A stretch of 64,000 bases of DNA from Scolecobasidium constrictum UM 578 (lineage: Eukaryota; Ascomycota; Dothideomycetes; Venturiales; Sympoventuriaceae): positions 186,001 through 250,000 of the forward strand of contig AZYM01000135.1 in assembly GCA_000611715.1 (NCBI GenBank), in the 5' to 3' direction. Below are positions 11,189-22,400 of the stretch, in pieces. The notes beneath the pieces were generated by a model. It was not told the origin of the DNA, searched no databases, and saw nothing but the letters and a program-made list of their open reading frames with translations. Within the stretch, counting starts at the first letter, position 1. Each line of letters opens with the position of its first letter. The position numbers and the translations under genes are program-made.

Positions 11189-11389
11189 TTAAGCCTTATA
11201 AATGAAATAGCGAACGATGCTATCAACTCCCGCGTTGCTTGCAGCTTGCTTGCCCCGCTGTGACCCAGGATCGGGAAGAAATGCCTGTTTTGGAATGGCT
11301 TCATAATCGCGAGCATGGTGAGGGTCGAGTTTGAACTCCAGAATTTGGCAAACATACTTGAAATGGCTAGGTTTATCGCTTTCAGACAT
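11189..11389 (-). CDS. Possible 66-residue ORF upstream of the aldehyde dehydrogenase
   Basis: A complete ATG-to-stop ORF on the same strand as the aldehyde dehydrogenase, ending 169 nt before its start codon (28 nt before the alternative ATG at 11161). The peptide starts MSESDKPSHFKYVCQ and ends VRYFIYKA. The residue composition is protein-like, but I recognise no family. It could be a real small gene, an upstream ORF within a long leader of the dehydrogenase mRNA, or chance. Confidence 0.2.
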   Translation of the reverse strand: MSESDKPSHFKYVCQILEFKLDPHHARDYEAIPKQAFLPDPGSQRGKQAASNAGVDSIVRYFIYKA

Positions 11390-12256
11390 ACAAAGTTCTC
11401 AAGTGCTCACGGAGTCTTCGTAATAACCGGATTCCACATGCTCCGTTGTGCGGTGCCCACGGAAGGTCAGTCATGACATCTTATTCTCTATCGAAGGTGC
11501 CATGCCGTGTGATTCACACACACTTTCAGGAAAATGCAGAGCTCAACGCAGCTGATTGCTGAGCAGTGGCGTACTTGAGGGTTGACGCAGCGCAGAAGAG
11601 GTGGTTTCGTACATTGTAGACAGTGAGAGAAGCTGTTTCGATCGGAGACTGCTGGCGTGACACCTCTTTGGATGCGATTTGGGCATGATTTTCAGGCATC
11701 GAGACTGGCGGGGCCTAGTAGATGAGTCTGTGAATCTAGACACGCATTAATGTTGGGAGACCTCACTCTTCGAGACGATTGAGACTGCCGTGCCAGGACA
11801 AACTTTGATGGTCTGCTCTCTGACAGATGCTATAGGTGTAAAATTATACAGCATGAACCAGCCCTTCTAGCTAAACGAGGCGACACCTACTAGCGAAGCC
11901 CGATATGGTCAGCGACATCCTCGGCCATCTGAGTTCCGAGACTCGTAACGCTGCAGCCTGTATGAACCCTCCACTTCAACCTCAGCATGTTCGAACAGAA
12001 GACCCCCAAGCGCCTTGACTCCCCACCAATCCGTCTCTGAAGAACCTTCTAGCCTGTTGATTACGGTTTTGGTAGCCTCGAGTGTGCCGCCAGGTATGGA
12101 CTCGATCGTCCTGCGATGGTGCATGTGACCGTCGTTAAGGAGGGGAGAAAGATCACGAGCGATTCTCTAGTACTCGCTTGCAGGAACGTTGATAGTACAA
12201 CATCTGAATAGTGCAATTCGACAGTTCGGCACTGGCAGATTGCATCCAGACTTCGA
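11390..12256. other. Intergenic, no gene seen
   Basis: This 0.87-kb spacer lies between the dehydrogenase region and the 3' end of PPZ1. It contains only short, unconvincing ORFs; part of it should be the PPZ1 3' UTR. Confidence 0.4.
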
Positions 12257-13930
12257 TTATCCTGGGAAGCTCTGGGGATACTGGTTTGCAGGCTACAAGG
12301 TAGTCAGCACATGTCATGGAACCGCACGAAAGATAACATACCGGACTGTTCAGCATCGTGTTGCGCTTGTTGCGACCCTTCTTTATGTGCGACTTCAGCT
12401 GGCTGGAGTCCAATGGCTTCAGCAGTTCGAAGCTGCAGAGCAGTTCTGCCGAGACAGACATGACCGCTCCCCAATTGTCAAATTCGCCACAGTACTGGGA
12501 GGTTTTAGCATAATGTCCGAGTGCAGAGGGGTCAGACTTACATTGGGCGCAGAGAACACCGTCACGAGAATCCTATCGTTGAAAAACTCATAGCCATCTT
12601 CGACCACCATGTGCGCGCGACATACAAGATCGAAGTCATGTCGCTGCAAGAACTCCATGATGACCTTCTTTCCAAAACAATAAGAAACGCCTCGCTCGTT
12701 GCTTTCCCAGTCATTCTCCATATCTGCAGGGTCGGACCACAGCAGATCATTGAGCAGACCATAGTCTGGCACATCAGTCGGTCGAGCGATATTGCGGATA
12801 TCGTCCATGTGGCTCAGTGACGGAGATAGACCTCCGTGGACGCAGAAGATCTTGCCGGCAACGATTGCAGCGATTGGCAAGGTGTTGAAGGTGTCGATGA
12901 AACCCTTCCAGATCTTGATGTTGCATCGTCGCTTGCACTCGTCGTAGAAACCGTATACTCGCGTAACGTTCGCGCACTCATGGTTGCCTCGAAGCAAGAA
13001 GAAGTTCTCTGGGTACTTGAGCTTGTAGCACATCAAAAGCAAGATAGTCTCCAACGATTGCTTGCCCCTGTCGACGTAGTCTCCAAGGAAGAGGTAGTTG
13101 GATGATGGAGGAAAGCCACACATCTCAAACATTCGGATTAGATCCGTGTACTGTCCGTGAATGTCGCCAACAATTTTCACTGGTGGCGCAAGTTCCAACA
13201 ATGCCGGTTGCGAAAGAAAGACCTCGCGAGCTGCTTGACACACAGCTTGGATCTCGGCGTTCTTCAGACACACAGTCTTCGTGACCTTGCCTGCATACGC
13301 AGCATCTAACAGCCTCTTGATCATGTCATCGAGATCAATTGATTTGATCGCCGACAGTTCCATATTATCTTGGCTTTCAGAAGCCGGTTCTGGCACGCGA
13401 GGAATCGGCTGGTCTTTCTTCTGCAGAATCGATTCCTTTGGCTTTGCGTTAGAGTCATGCAATGGTACGCCAGTCGGTGGTGCATCAGAAACATGATCCA
13501 CTTCACCGCTCTTCTGCGCCTTCTCGATATCTTCATGGCCTTTGCCAATCGTTGCAGCCTGCGTTGGCGATGGCGGTGGCTGATCATCCGCGTCATCCTC
13601 AGCCGCTGCTTCTCTTGCTGCTGCTGTGTCAAGCTTTGGTTTCTGCTGCGAAGAGCTTGAGCCTCGATGCGATCTGGAGCCATTTGGCTTCGCTGTGCTT
13701 GTAGCAGATCTCACCGACGCGCTATCGGCTTTGTCATCGCCCGTTTCGAGCAACCCCGATGATCGAGGGCTATCTTTTGCGGGGTTGGGTATCTTGGATC
13801 GGATGGCTGAGCCAATCGACCTTCGTGAGTCCTTCGTGTCAGATCTGCTGAATGACGGGTACGACTTGAAGCCAGCATCCTTAGAAGACGAATCGTCTCC
13901 TCTCTTATCTTTGGATGGTTGGTTACCCAT
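12257..13930 (-). CDS. PPZ1: Serine/threonine protein phosphatase PP-Z
   Basis: A PP1-like fungal phosphatase that controls monovalent cation homeostasis, salt tolerance and cell-cycle progression, inhibited in yeast by Hal3. Three exons (12542-13930, 12342-12494, 12257-12292) give 525 residues. The first ~195 residues are a Ser/Arg/Asp-rich disordered extension typical of PP-Z. It starts MGNQPSKDK, so Gly2 is a likely N-myristoylation site. The catalytic domain (about 200-495) shows the metal-binding GDIHG (about 255), GDYVDRG and RGNHE, the PP1-type YGFYDECKRR, and SAPNYCGEFDN completed across intron 1. The C-terminus KGRNKRNTML...QYPQSFPG is short. The long N-terminal extension and PP1-like core separate it from PP1 (short tails) and PP2A. 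Confidence 0.95.
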
Positions 13931-15648
13931 CCTGGATCAGTGTCTCGCTCGCTCGCTCAAGTCCAAGGAACGCGATAACAGCAAGCTTCCGTCGTATGAG
14001 TCAGATGAGGAGCAAGGATCGCGCAGCCACCTTAGATGATATTGAACAGCTTGTATGTATGACAGATGATGTTACAGCACTCTGTCCAGGGTTATGGAGG
14101 TCGATATAGGCGCTGAAGGAAGGAGAGGAAGCGGGACTCGGTGACGATTACAGTCCTCGTGGTGCGAGTGGCAACGCACAGAGGAGATGGAGGGAGCGAA
14201 TGGATGCGAGGGTCGCGCTGCCGATGTCTTTGAGCCAGCTTTTAGTGAGATGAGTCGAGGCACAGCTCTGAAGGCTGGTGACGCTATGCGAAGACTTGAG
14301 GATCGGGCGACGACGACGGGAGGCGGAGCTGCGGGAGGCGCCGGCGCGATGGGTCGTTGCGATAACAGATAGAGAATTCGTTATCTGCAACAATAGATGA
14401 AGAAGGACAAGTCTGAGGATCTATCTGGTGGTCGCAGTGTCCTTGGCAAGCAAGTGGGGAAAGAAGCTTTCAAACTAATCGTGGTAATCGACACCGCGTC
14501 TGAAGCGTTTCCGGAAGGTTCGGTCAGTGTTGACACCGCGCCTGTGCTCTGCAAGGAGGCCGCACAAGATAATCACAGTCGTGCACTGAAGAATCCAGAA
14601 CAGTGGTTTGTGAGAACAAAGCTTTGCGTGCGAGGTTGCGATATCTCTCTTGGTCGTTGTTCTTGGCGTCCGCCAATCAGTTGTTGCGAAGCAATGGATC
14701 CGGCAGCATGGACTGGGGATGTGGCTTGAATGAGAGATGGAAGTTTTGGGGGTCTATTTTATTAGTCTGTCACTTTCTACTTTCTGAGTCATCCTACGCT
14801 GCTGCCGGCGCGACATAGGTATTCATAGCAAAATTTAGAAAGATGCTGAAGTACGGCGAAGCTGGCGCGAGCAGGTTACGTAGCCTTGCGTACAGATCTC
14901 GCGTTTGAGGTCTGGCGGGAGATCCACCAAAGTCTGGATCAAAGGAGCCGCTTGCTTAGCGCAGCTGAGTCTGGCTTGTCGAGCACATGACACAAAGCCA
15001 AAACGGCGTAGGTACCACGCTCACAACTGCAACATCCTTCCTACAAGAGCTTTCATCTTTTCGCCTCAGCCATCGCGCTTTACTGGTTAGCAAGCAAGCG
15101 ATGCTAGACCTCGTCGAAAGCAGAGATCCAAGGAGAGAGTGATGGCCCGACTCGTCCCGATTCCCTGATGATCTAGGTGTTAAATTCAGAGGGTTCCTGA
15201 CCAGACTCGCAGCGAGCTATGGGAACAGGTTTTCGTCAACATGGCAAATGAAGAAGTGCTAAGCTTGATTAGGGACGTCCTGCTGGGTTGGCGACATTCG
15301 ATGAATTCCACATTGCGATGAGCCCGAACCTTTGCTTGGCTTGGCTCTTCACGGTCAGATGCTTCGGTCGTGAATGTTTGTTGGATCTGGTCCAAGTGAC
15401 AGACCGTTGCACAGGCTTTCCTTGCGAGATCCTGCTATCTAGCTAGGTGACTTGATTTTTGCAAGTCAAGGATTCTGCACATATTCGCACATCCAGTGAA
15501 TCCATTGCACTCCAGAGAAAACGATGACCAGGATAGGATTAGAGACTTAAAGCACAATTCATACTTTCTACTCACCAAGAAGTCTGAACCTCAGAACTCT
15601 CAAGGTCGACACGACGCCCCGAACATCAACACTTCCATCATATCAGCA
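13931..15648. other. Intergenic region upstream of PPZ1, no gene seen
   Basis: 1.7 kb between divergent genes. ORFs such as 14397-14729 (+) have no recognisable motif and overlap others on the opposite strand. The region just upstream of PPZ1 contains a CGCT-repeat-like tract around 13945, consistent with a long PPZ1 leader and promoter. Confidence 0.4.
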
Positions 15649-16110
15649 ATGACACGCATCACTTATCAGTGGTCGCCGAACCGCAGCAAGCTTGTCAAAT
15701 TCCAGCTCATCTATCACGATGGACAGAGCCTTGTGCAAGGACCGACGACCGACTTGCTCATCTACACGACAGATCAGGCAGATGCGGTCACTTGCCGAGT
15801 ATTGAAGGCATTCGAGATGCCAGCAGCTACGCACGCACTGATGCACTTTACAGCGCCGAAGGTTGCAGGGAAGCGGATCGTGCCTAACTTCTATGGCATT
15901 CACGATTACACATCGGTCTATGTACATGTGAGGATGGTCGAGCGGCCAGGTCTGGATGCGATTTGTGCTGGGGTGAAGCGCATGGGCCTCGGAATCGAAG
16001 ATGATGTTACGCACGATCTCAAGCGATTGTGTATTGGCGATGTTGTGAAGAAGAGAAGCGGTGAAGATATGCAGGTAGCCGTGGATGCGGAAGACGTGGA
16101 GATGGTATGA
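15649..16110 (+). CDS. Hypothetical protein, 153 residues
   Basis: Single-exon ORF. The frame is open upstream to 15496, but the first internal ATG (15649) follows non-coding-looking sequence and begins MTRITYQWSPNRSKLVKFQL. The product is a compact alternation of hydrophobic and charged residues, with an aromatic stretch around FYGIHDYTSVYVHVRM and an acidic end. No signal peptide, membrane segment or motif that I recognise is present. It precedes, on the same strand, another orphan gene (16623). The size and codon usage look genuine. Confidence 0.5.
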   Translation: MTRITYQWSPNRSKLVKFQLIYHDGQSLVQGPTTDLLIYTTDQADAVTCRVLKAFEMPAATHALMHFTAPKVAGKRIVPNFYGIHDYTSVYVHVRMVERPGLDAICAGVKRMGLGIEDDVTHDLKRLCIGDVVKKRSGEDMQVAVDAEDVEMV

Positions 16111-16622
16111 TGGCGAGGAAGTCCACATACTTCATTTTCACGAGTATCATCGCCCATCGCATCCTCGTGAGCATGAGGGATCGAAACGACTCGCCTCGAG
16201 GACTGAGAACCACTGCGGGATCATGAAAAGCATCAAAGGTGATGAGAAAGGAGTAATGCGGGGTGGGGACTAACGGATGTTAGCATTGTGGCTAACCGCT
16301 CCTCGAGCTATCGACTTACAGATCTCATTGATCCTGCAGGCACTCCTTCTGTGCTACCGTGGGACTTAGCCACTTGCCTGGCCTTGTTCCTTCGCGGTGA
16401 CACGGCTCTCTGAACATTAGCGTTGAACTGGAACATCTTCCTTCATCTTCTGGCATTGGTCTCCAGTAGTGGATAAAGCTGCGTGGTTGCCTGGCAACTG
16501 TAAGTGATCTAATCGCAGCCTTAAACCTGGACTAAACACAAAAGCCTTCTTTTCAGCGACCTCTCTGCCTTCGACAACACAACAACGACCCGCAGAAGGC
16601 GCGACTACAAATCATCGAAAAA
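16111..16622. other. Intergenic, no gene seen
   Basis: A 0.5-kb spacer with no supportable ORF. The last ~100 bases before 16623 are CA/AC-rich, as is common in fungal 5' leaders. Confidence 0.4.
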
Positions 16623-17615
16623 ATGCCGGGGTTTCCAAAGCCGGCCCCGCCGCCACCGACTGATATCTCTTTCACACTGGGTTGGACGGTCGACATCTCC
16701 GCCATCGAAGGTGGAACCCAAAAGATCATCTATCGCGACTGTGCTCTTTCCACACTCGTGCGAGCTTCACAGCTCTTTGAGGACCTCGCACGTGAAAAGT
16801 GCCTGACGCCACTCGGTTATGGCGAGGAGACGCGCATCAATTATATCCTTCCGCGGGGCATTGCTGGTGCAGCCTTCAAGCGCATTCTCGAATGGATCCA
16901 CGCGATCAACGAGATCACAGCTCACGGCGAAATCGAGGACCCGCAAATTACCACATTTGACGATGATGGCTTGACACAATACTTGCGGCTTTTCCAAGCT
17001 GCGAACCTGCTCAAGCTGAAATACCCGCTTCACAACCAAAAGCGCCTTCCGGATATGATCAAAGCCAACATCAAGAAAGGCTTTGACACGAAGAACAACA
17101 CGTTCCAGAACATCACGATTACCGACCGCGAGATAGGACTCATCTGGGATGTTGGTGAAGGCGACCGCAACAATTCGATCATCAAGCTATTGCTGGCACT
17201 GTTCGTGGACGCGTATGATCTACGCCGTGAGAACCCACGCAAGTACAAGGACAACATCATCGCACGATTCGATGCGCTTGTGGACAAGAACGCTGACTTT
17301 CGGTCCGCCGTTATCGATGTGAAGACGAAGAAGGAAGTGCGCCTTCGCGAGGAAGAGAGGGAGCGTAAAGGCCTGCCAAAGGGTGCAACGCCACAGAAGC
17401 GCAGCGGTCAGAAAGGTCATGGACGTGGCAGAAACTGGAGTAACGGTGGTGGTAAGAAGAACAGCCCGAAGGGAGGAAACGGCACGGATCCTGAGCAGTG
17501 GCGGGGGCAGGAGCTGAGTGACGCGCAGGCTAGAGCTCTGATGCGTAGACCAGAAGAGTTCCAGATCGCGTACAGCAATGCTGGTACAAAGTATGCGAGT
17601 GGATATTATGGTTGA
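16623..17615 (+). CDS. Hypothetical protein with BTB-like N-terminal half and basic Gly/Lys-rich tail
   Basis: Single exon, 330 residues. Residues ~15-200 have the rhythm of a fungal BTB/POZ-like fold: a beta-strand-rich start, then ALSTLVRASQLFEDLAREK (like the helix after the usual 'FxxxFxxxxxES' segment), then YILPRGIAGAAFKRILEWIH (like 'LPEDDPxAFxxLLxWLY'), then helices with LRLFQAANLLKLKYPL. This is a fold guess, not a motif match. Residues ~240-285 are strongly basic and Gly/Asn-rich (KGHGRGRNWSNGGGKKNSPK), suggesting RNA or nucleic-acid contact, and the end is Tyr/Gly-rich. It could be an adaptor protein; no function is assigned. Confidence 0.6.
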   Translation: MPGFPKPAPPPPTDISFTLGWTVDISAIEGGTQKIIYRDCALSTLVRASQLFEDLAREKCLTPLGYGEETRINYILPRGIAGAAFKRILEWIHAINEITAHGEIEDPQITTFDDDGLTQYLRLFQAANLLKLKYPLHNQKRLPDMIKANIKKGFDTKNNTFQNITITDREIGLIWDVGEGDRNNSIIKLLLALFVDAYDLRRENPRKYKDNIIARFDALVDKNADFRSAVIDVKTKKEVRLREEERERKGLPKGATPQKRSGQKGHGRGRNWSNGGGKKNSPKGGNGTDPEQWRGQELSDAQARALMRRPEEFQIAYSNAGTKYASGYYG

Positions 17616-18120
17616 GGAGTGGAAACTTCCAGCAAGTTCAACGGACTCAGCACGGCCATCACGGCCGGATCGCTGGAACAGGTACTGTAGGCAATGCAGC
17701 CGTGACTCTGGAGTTCATGCGAGCAAAAAAATGTGCGAAAAAAGCAATTATGCTTAGTATGGAGCACGAGCTCGTGAAATTGATGCATGCTCCAATCTGA
17801 GAAGTTTTCAATAGCTAGAGATGGGATCTTGTGTTCATTCTTCTATTAGTCTTCGTCTAAATTCGTGGCCAAAGTGATGGAATCTTGCTGGGAGGTCATT
17901 CCACAACAAAGACTATCCTTCTCTATCCTTTGATTTGTTCCTGCGAAGAATCAAATGAAGTTGTTCGGGTCACCTCCGAATCTAGCCGCTAAACCCAATT
18001 GGACTCATGAGTACAGAATCTCGCTGATGGAAAATTCCTGGCCTAGCATCGGACATCAACACATCAGGTCTATCTACAGATGTCACTTGACAATTGCAGG
18101 AGGCCATTTGACGATCCAAG
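17616..18120. other. Intergenic, no gene seen
   Basis: A 0.5-kb spacer between two genes on the + strand. Only short ORFs out of context are present. It should hold the 3' UTR of the preceding orphan and the TRM61 promoter. Confidence 0.4.
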
Positions 18121-19485
18121 ATGACGACAATTCGTCCATCTCCGTTTTTTGTGCGCGATGAGGTGGCTCGGAAAGACTCCTTGGCAATCATTTCATTGAA
18201 GCGTGACCAACAGATGCCAGCCTTTCTTCAAGACCCCGACCAGACTTCAGGCGATGCGATTGCGAACACGCGATTCGGCTCGTACCCGCACAGCACACTG
18301 CTTGAAAAGCCATGGGGCTCTCAAATCATCGCAGTAAACGTCAATGCCATCGATCCAAAGAAAGGCAGAAAACGAAAACGAGAGCCAGAGAAGGATGGAC
18401 CGTCAGAAGATCAGAACGGAACTTCGCCTACTACATATGAGATGGCATCACGTGGCTTTGCGCATTTGCTGCCTCCAACGCCAGAACTTTGGACCGTGTC
18501 ATTGCCGCACAGAACTCAGGTAGTCTACACACCGGACTATAGTTTCGTTCTCCAGAAGTTAGGCGCCCGACCCGGTGATACGATTATAGAGGCAGGAGCC
18601 GGTAGCGGCAGCTTCACACATGCTTCGGCAAGAGCCGTCTTCAATGGCAATCCTCCTGGCGGCGATCACAATCTGACGAATGGTCATGCGACGAAAAGTC
18701 GGCAGAGACGAGGCAGAGTATGCAGTTTCGAATATCACGAACCGAGAGCAGAGCAACTCAAGCAGGAGATCAGAGATCACAATCTCGATGGCGTAGTCAC
18801 CATCACCCATAGAGACGTGTACGAAAATGGCTTCTTACTCGAGGATGGCGTGTCGCCCAAGGCCGATGTGATCTTCCTCGATCTACCGGAGCCACGTAGA
18901 GCTCTTGAGCATCTTGCCCGTTCTCCGCAAGACGGTTCAGCTTCAGCGCTCAATCCCAGTAGTCCAGCGAGACTATGCACGTTCTCGCCTTGCATTGAGC
19001 AGGTTCAGCAGACTGTGGAGGCAATGCAACGACTCGGCTGGGTCGAGATCAGCACGTTCGAAGTGCAGCACAAGCGGATAGATGTCCGCAGAGACATGGT
19101 CAGCTTAAACTACGAAGGATTGCGGGGTGTCAATGCTTCCGCAGCCAACGTTGAAGAAGCGGTGGCGAAATTGAAGGAACTTGATGCGAAGGTCACACAG
19201 TTCCACGAGAACTCGAAGCCGGAACAGAGCGGTGGAGGCAAGGCGGGGAAGAAAGTCAAGAAGGGAGCTAATGCAACCTTAGAGACAAAGAAGGAACGGC
19301 TTGATCGAATCAAGGAGGAAGACAAGGACAGAAAAGTTTGGCGGGAAGGACGATTGGTGCACAAGACTGAGCCTGATTTGAAGACTCATACCAGCTATCT
19401 CACATTTGCAGTGCTGCCACAGTCATGGTCAATCGAGAATGAGCAGGCCATGGTGAAGAAGTGGAGCAGTGCTAAAGCCGCATGA
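18121..19485 (+). CDS. TRM61: tRNA (adenine58-N1)-methyltransferase catalytic subunit Trm61 (Gcd14)
   Basis: Forms the nuclear Trm6-Trm61 enzyme that makes m1A58 in the tRNA T-loop, needed for initiator tRNA-Met stability. Single exon, 454 residues; longer than the ~380 of yeast, as usual in filamentous fungi. N-terminal landmarks are DSLAIISLKRDQ and NTRFGSYPHSTLLEKPWGS. Residues ~70-100 are a basic insert (KKGRKRKREPEK), a likely nuclear signal. Then TPELWTVSLPHRTQVVYTPD precedes the SAM-binding motif I IIEAGAGSGSFTH (about 157-169). Motif IV is DVIFLDLPEPRRAL, where relatives have DLPxPW. The tail (about 360-440) has a Lys/Glu-rich segment and ends with TSYLTFAVLP. The start ATG fits the family N-terminus. 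Confidence 0.93.
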   Translation: MTTIRPSPFFVRDEVARKDSLAIISLKRDQQMPAFLQDPDQTSGDAIANTRFGSYPHSTLLEKPWGSQIIAVNVNAIDPKKGRKRKREPEKDGPSEDQNGTSPTTYEMASRGFAHLLPPTPELWTVSLPHRTQVVYTPDYSFVLQKLGARPGDTIIEAGAGSGSFTHASARAVFNGNPPGGDHNLTNGHATKSRQRRGRVCSFEYHEPRAEQLKQEIRDHNLDGVVTITHRDVYENGFLLEDGVSPKADVIFLDLPEPRRALEHLARSPQDGSASALNPSSPARLCTFSPCIEQVQQTVEAMQRLGWVEISTFEVQHKRIDVRRDMVSLNYEGLRGVNASAANVEEAVAKLKELDAKVTQFHENSKPEQSGGGKAGKKVKKGANATLETKKERLDRIKEEDKDRKVWREGRLVHKTEPDLKTHTSYLTFAVLPQSWSIENEQAMVKKWSSAKAA

Positions 19486-22400
19486 TCTTGCAGAAGCGTT
19501 CGACTATTCGGCCCTTTGAGCAGCCTCGTGCTCTGCATGGCGAAAGTCAAATGCACAGATACGAAGAGCAATGATGATGTTACATGCAAGTCATAGTGCA
19601 TGATCGCACCACAACTGCAGCATAGCTGCAAAAGTTCGACATGCGCTCGGAATCTCCTACTAATCAGGATTTATTGTTTCCGTGGTATGCGATCATCACG
19701 AGATCTTTTTGTTTTCTGAAAGCTCTTCGGTCATGTCATGAATTTGACATCTTTCTGCCTCAATTTACGTCCCTGCGTAGGATTGGGCCACGTAGTCCTG
19801 TGCATGATTCTTAAGACGTGGATGATCTGGAATATGCACCTAATCCAGAATCCTTCTAGAGCCAAGAGGGAGTGCCCCGGAAGGGACTGCATTTGAGGTG
19901 CCTGGCAGAGTAGTATTAATTTGACAGAACAGACTCGATGACCACAGCGTAAGTTCGTTCGCCGACGCATAGTTTTCGCATCTGCAATTGCAACCGCGCG
20001 TTCTGTATGGATGCTCTCTATATTCTGCGCTTTCCGCACAAGCTTCCATAGGGTAGCGTGCGTTTTGAGGTCTGCGAAGGATGAAATGCGTGCATTTCTT
20101 CTCCGATGGCTTAGCAGCGCTTAGCCCACTTTGATGAGGGACAGGATATGGCTTTGGGCAGTCCGAATGTGCGTTTCCAAGTTGGACGCTACGGGCTTGG
20201 GCTACGGTGGTATATGTGGCTTTCATCGTCCGATGCCCTTTAACTATCTTCTCGTGCTCCCGCGGTTCGTCTTGAGCCATGCATTCCTTTGCTGCCGCAA
20301 TTGATTGCGGGCCATAACATCAGACGTGTATCCACTGTGTGTATTCTACTGACGAGGACGTTCATAGTCATGGGTGTCTCGCTGGGAGATTTGATGTAGA
20401 TATTCCGGTGAAAGCATGGGACTTAGCCGCAAGCCACCAATAACGGACCGGCTCGAACCCCGGGCGTAGTTCTCCATGAAGGCAGAGGTAAGCGCTGATG
20501 GGCTGTCCTTCATCGATCATGAAGTATGTTCATTGAGCAATCGTCGACATCGCATGATCTGACATAGATATGTAGTTGCTACGCTTCCCGCGTGCTTCCT
20601 GCACGACTCGGAGTATTGCCATCGCTAGTCTGAGATCTCGTTCCATATCAGAGCATCTTCAGATCTCCCATGGCTGGATCTCGACCACGGGTAACTCTAA
20701 TTTCTGACCATGACTCAGTCCAAGGTTTTCTGCTGCTTTGCTGCAGTCGGGCAATGCCGGGTCTTTCCCTTGTATGCTGGTACTCAGCAATACACTGCAA
20801 TAGCTTCCCAGCGTTTGCACAAGTACAAATATCCTGAGCGCGGGTCCGAGCCTTCGGTACGAACAAGTGGTTATCGGAAAATGCCAGACGAGCCTCCTAG
20901 TAAGCGATCATACGAAGGGCAGTCCTACTTTGATGCATCGTGATCGGTCAACCGCTTGGCTCAACCTCTTCTCGTTGACCGGACGGTCACAGTGCACCGC
21001 AGGGCTAATCTGAGGCCGCGAAATATGAACAGTGACGTGTTTGGCCAGATGTTCAGATTATGTTTGTATACTCGGAGTGTCTGCAGGAAAGAGCGGTGAA
21101 AGAGCATACATTGCCCGCTGAACCTCTTGGATTCTCCGGCTTAGTAGTATGCAGCAAGCGGGTCTTCAACCCATAAGGATGCTATGTCCGTAAACAGCTT
21201 TCAAGTGTCAGGAGTGATCACGACTTGATTTGTCTTTGCACATGGCATAGTGACCGAGGCCATGAGGCGGCTTAGGCAGTCAATCGTGCTCATCCCGCGT
21301 GGGGGTCTCGATGGCAGATGAATGAGCGACACTGGGAAGCCGGCACACAATTGTATGAACCAGGAACGCGGTCCTTGTCCTTGTACAAAACAAGATGGTT
21401 TCCTAGGTTCACCGTCCAGATGTTGCGCTGTGCCGATATCGTGACTTGATTAGCGCCCGACAAAGTGCACCTGATTAGCATAGGACGAAATCATATCCGA
21501 TCAATGGATTGGGATAACGCACACTGCTCTTCTTTCTTGTATTGTCTTCAGCACGTCAGCAAGCGAATATGGAAATGAATGGTGGCACAATTTTACGAGC
21601 GCAGGTGAGTTTAATAAAAATATGAGGTCGCAGTGTTCTATTCTCAAAACTGGGGTATCGATATGGTGTCCATCACCATTATATGCACATTATCCCAAAC
21701 GGTCGGACCAAAGTCGCAGACCGTATGCCAACAGTCCTCATGGCCACCTTGTGCAGCTGAGACTGATCATCCAAACCCAAAAGCTTGCGAGCACATATAG
21801 CATCGCTCAGAAATAGATGCGGGAGAATGGGGGGTCGACTTGACATCCCACATGCAGATAACCAGGAAGAGAAAATATTGATACATAATACAAGAGGTAT
21901 TGCAGCCCAGCCAGCGGGGTCGTGTTGAGATGAAACACGTCGCGTCGCTGAAATGTCGATGATGTCGTAATGCGACCGCGGGTGGTCTGCATGATAATCC
22001 CGTGCATGGTGCATATCGGAATCTCTTTCGCATGCAGATGTCAAAACTGCAGCTAGTGGTGTTGCGGGTGAAGATGCTCGTCTTGCTGAGCTCGATTCAA
22101 TAGTCGATCGCAAATATGAGCTGTAATCGCCGGGTCGTGTCAGAGCCAGCTGGCCTCCCGTGGTCCTTGCATCGCATCGGTTGTGTGTGTTGAAGGTTGA
22201 CGAAGAGGTCGCGTTTGAGCTATGCGTTGAAGAGCCGAGCAGCCTATTGCTTAGGCACCGGAGGCAAAGGTTTGTTCGGTGGTGCTATGCTCTGTCAGTC
22301 TATGCTGGCAACATTCCAAGGCTACATGAGACACTTACGACCTGGGAGAGGTGGTAACGAGGTTGCTACTGAAGGCATCGTGGTGCGTGTGGGGAGTTGA

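Noticed and set aside
19840..20280. 146-codon minus ORF in the gene-poor block
   Set aside because: It has an ATG but no recognisable domain, and its Cys/His-rich composition looks accidental.
20440..20470. GGCTCGAACCCC string considered as a tRNA T-loop
   Set aside because: No acceptor stem, D-arm or anticodon arm can be folded around it.
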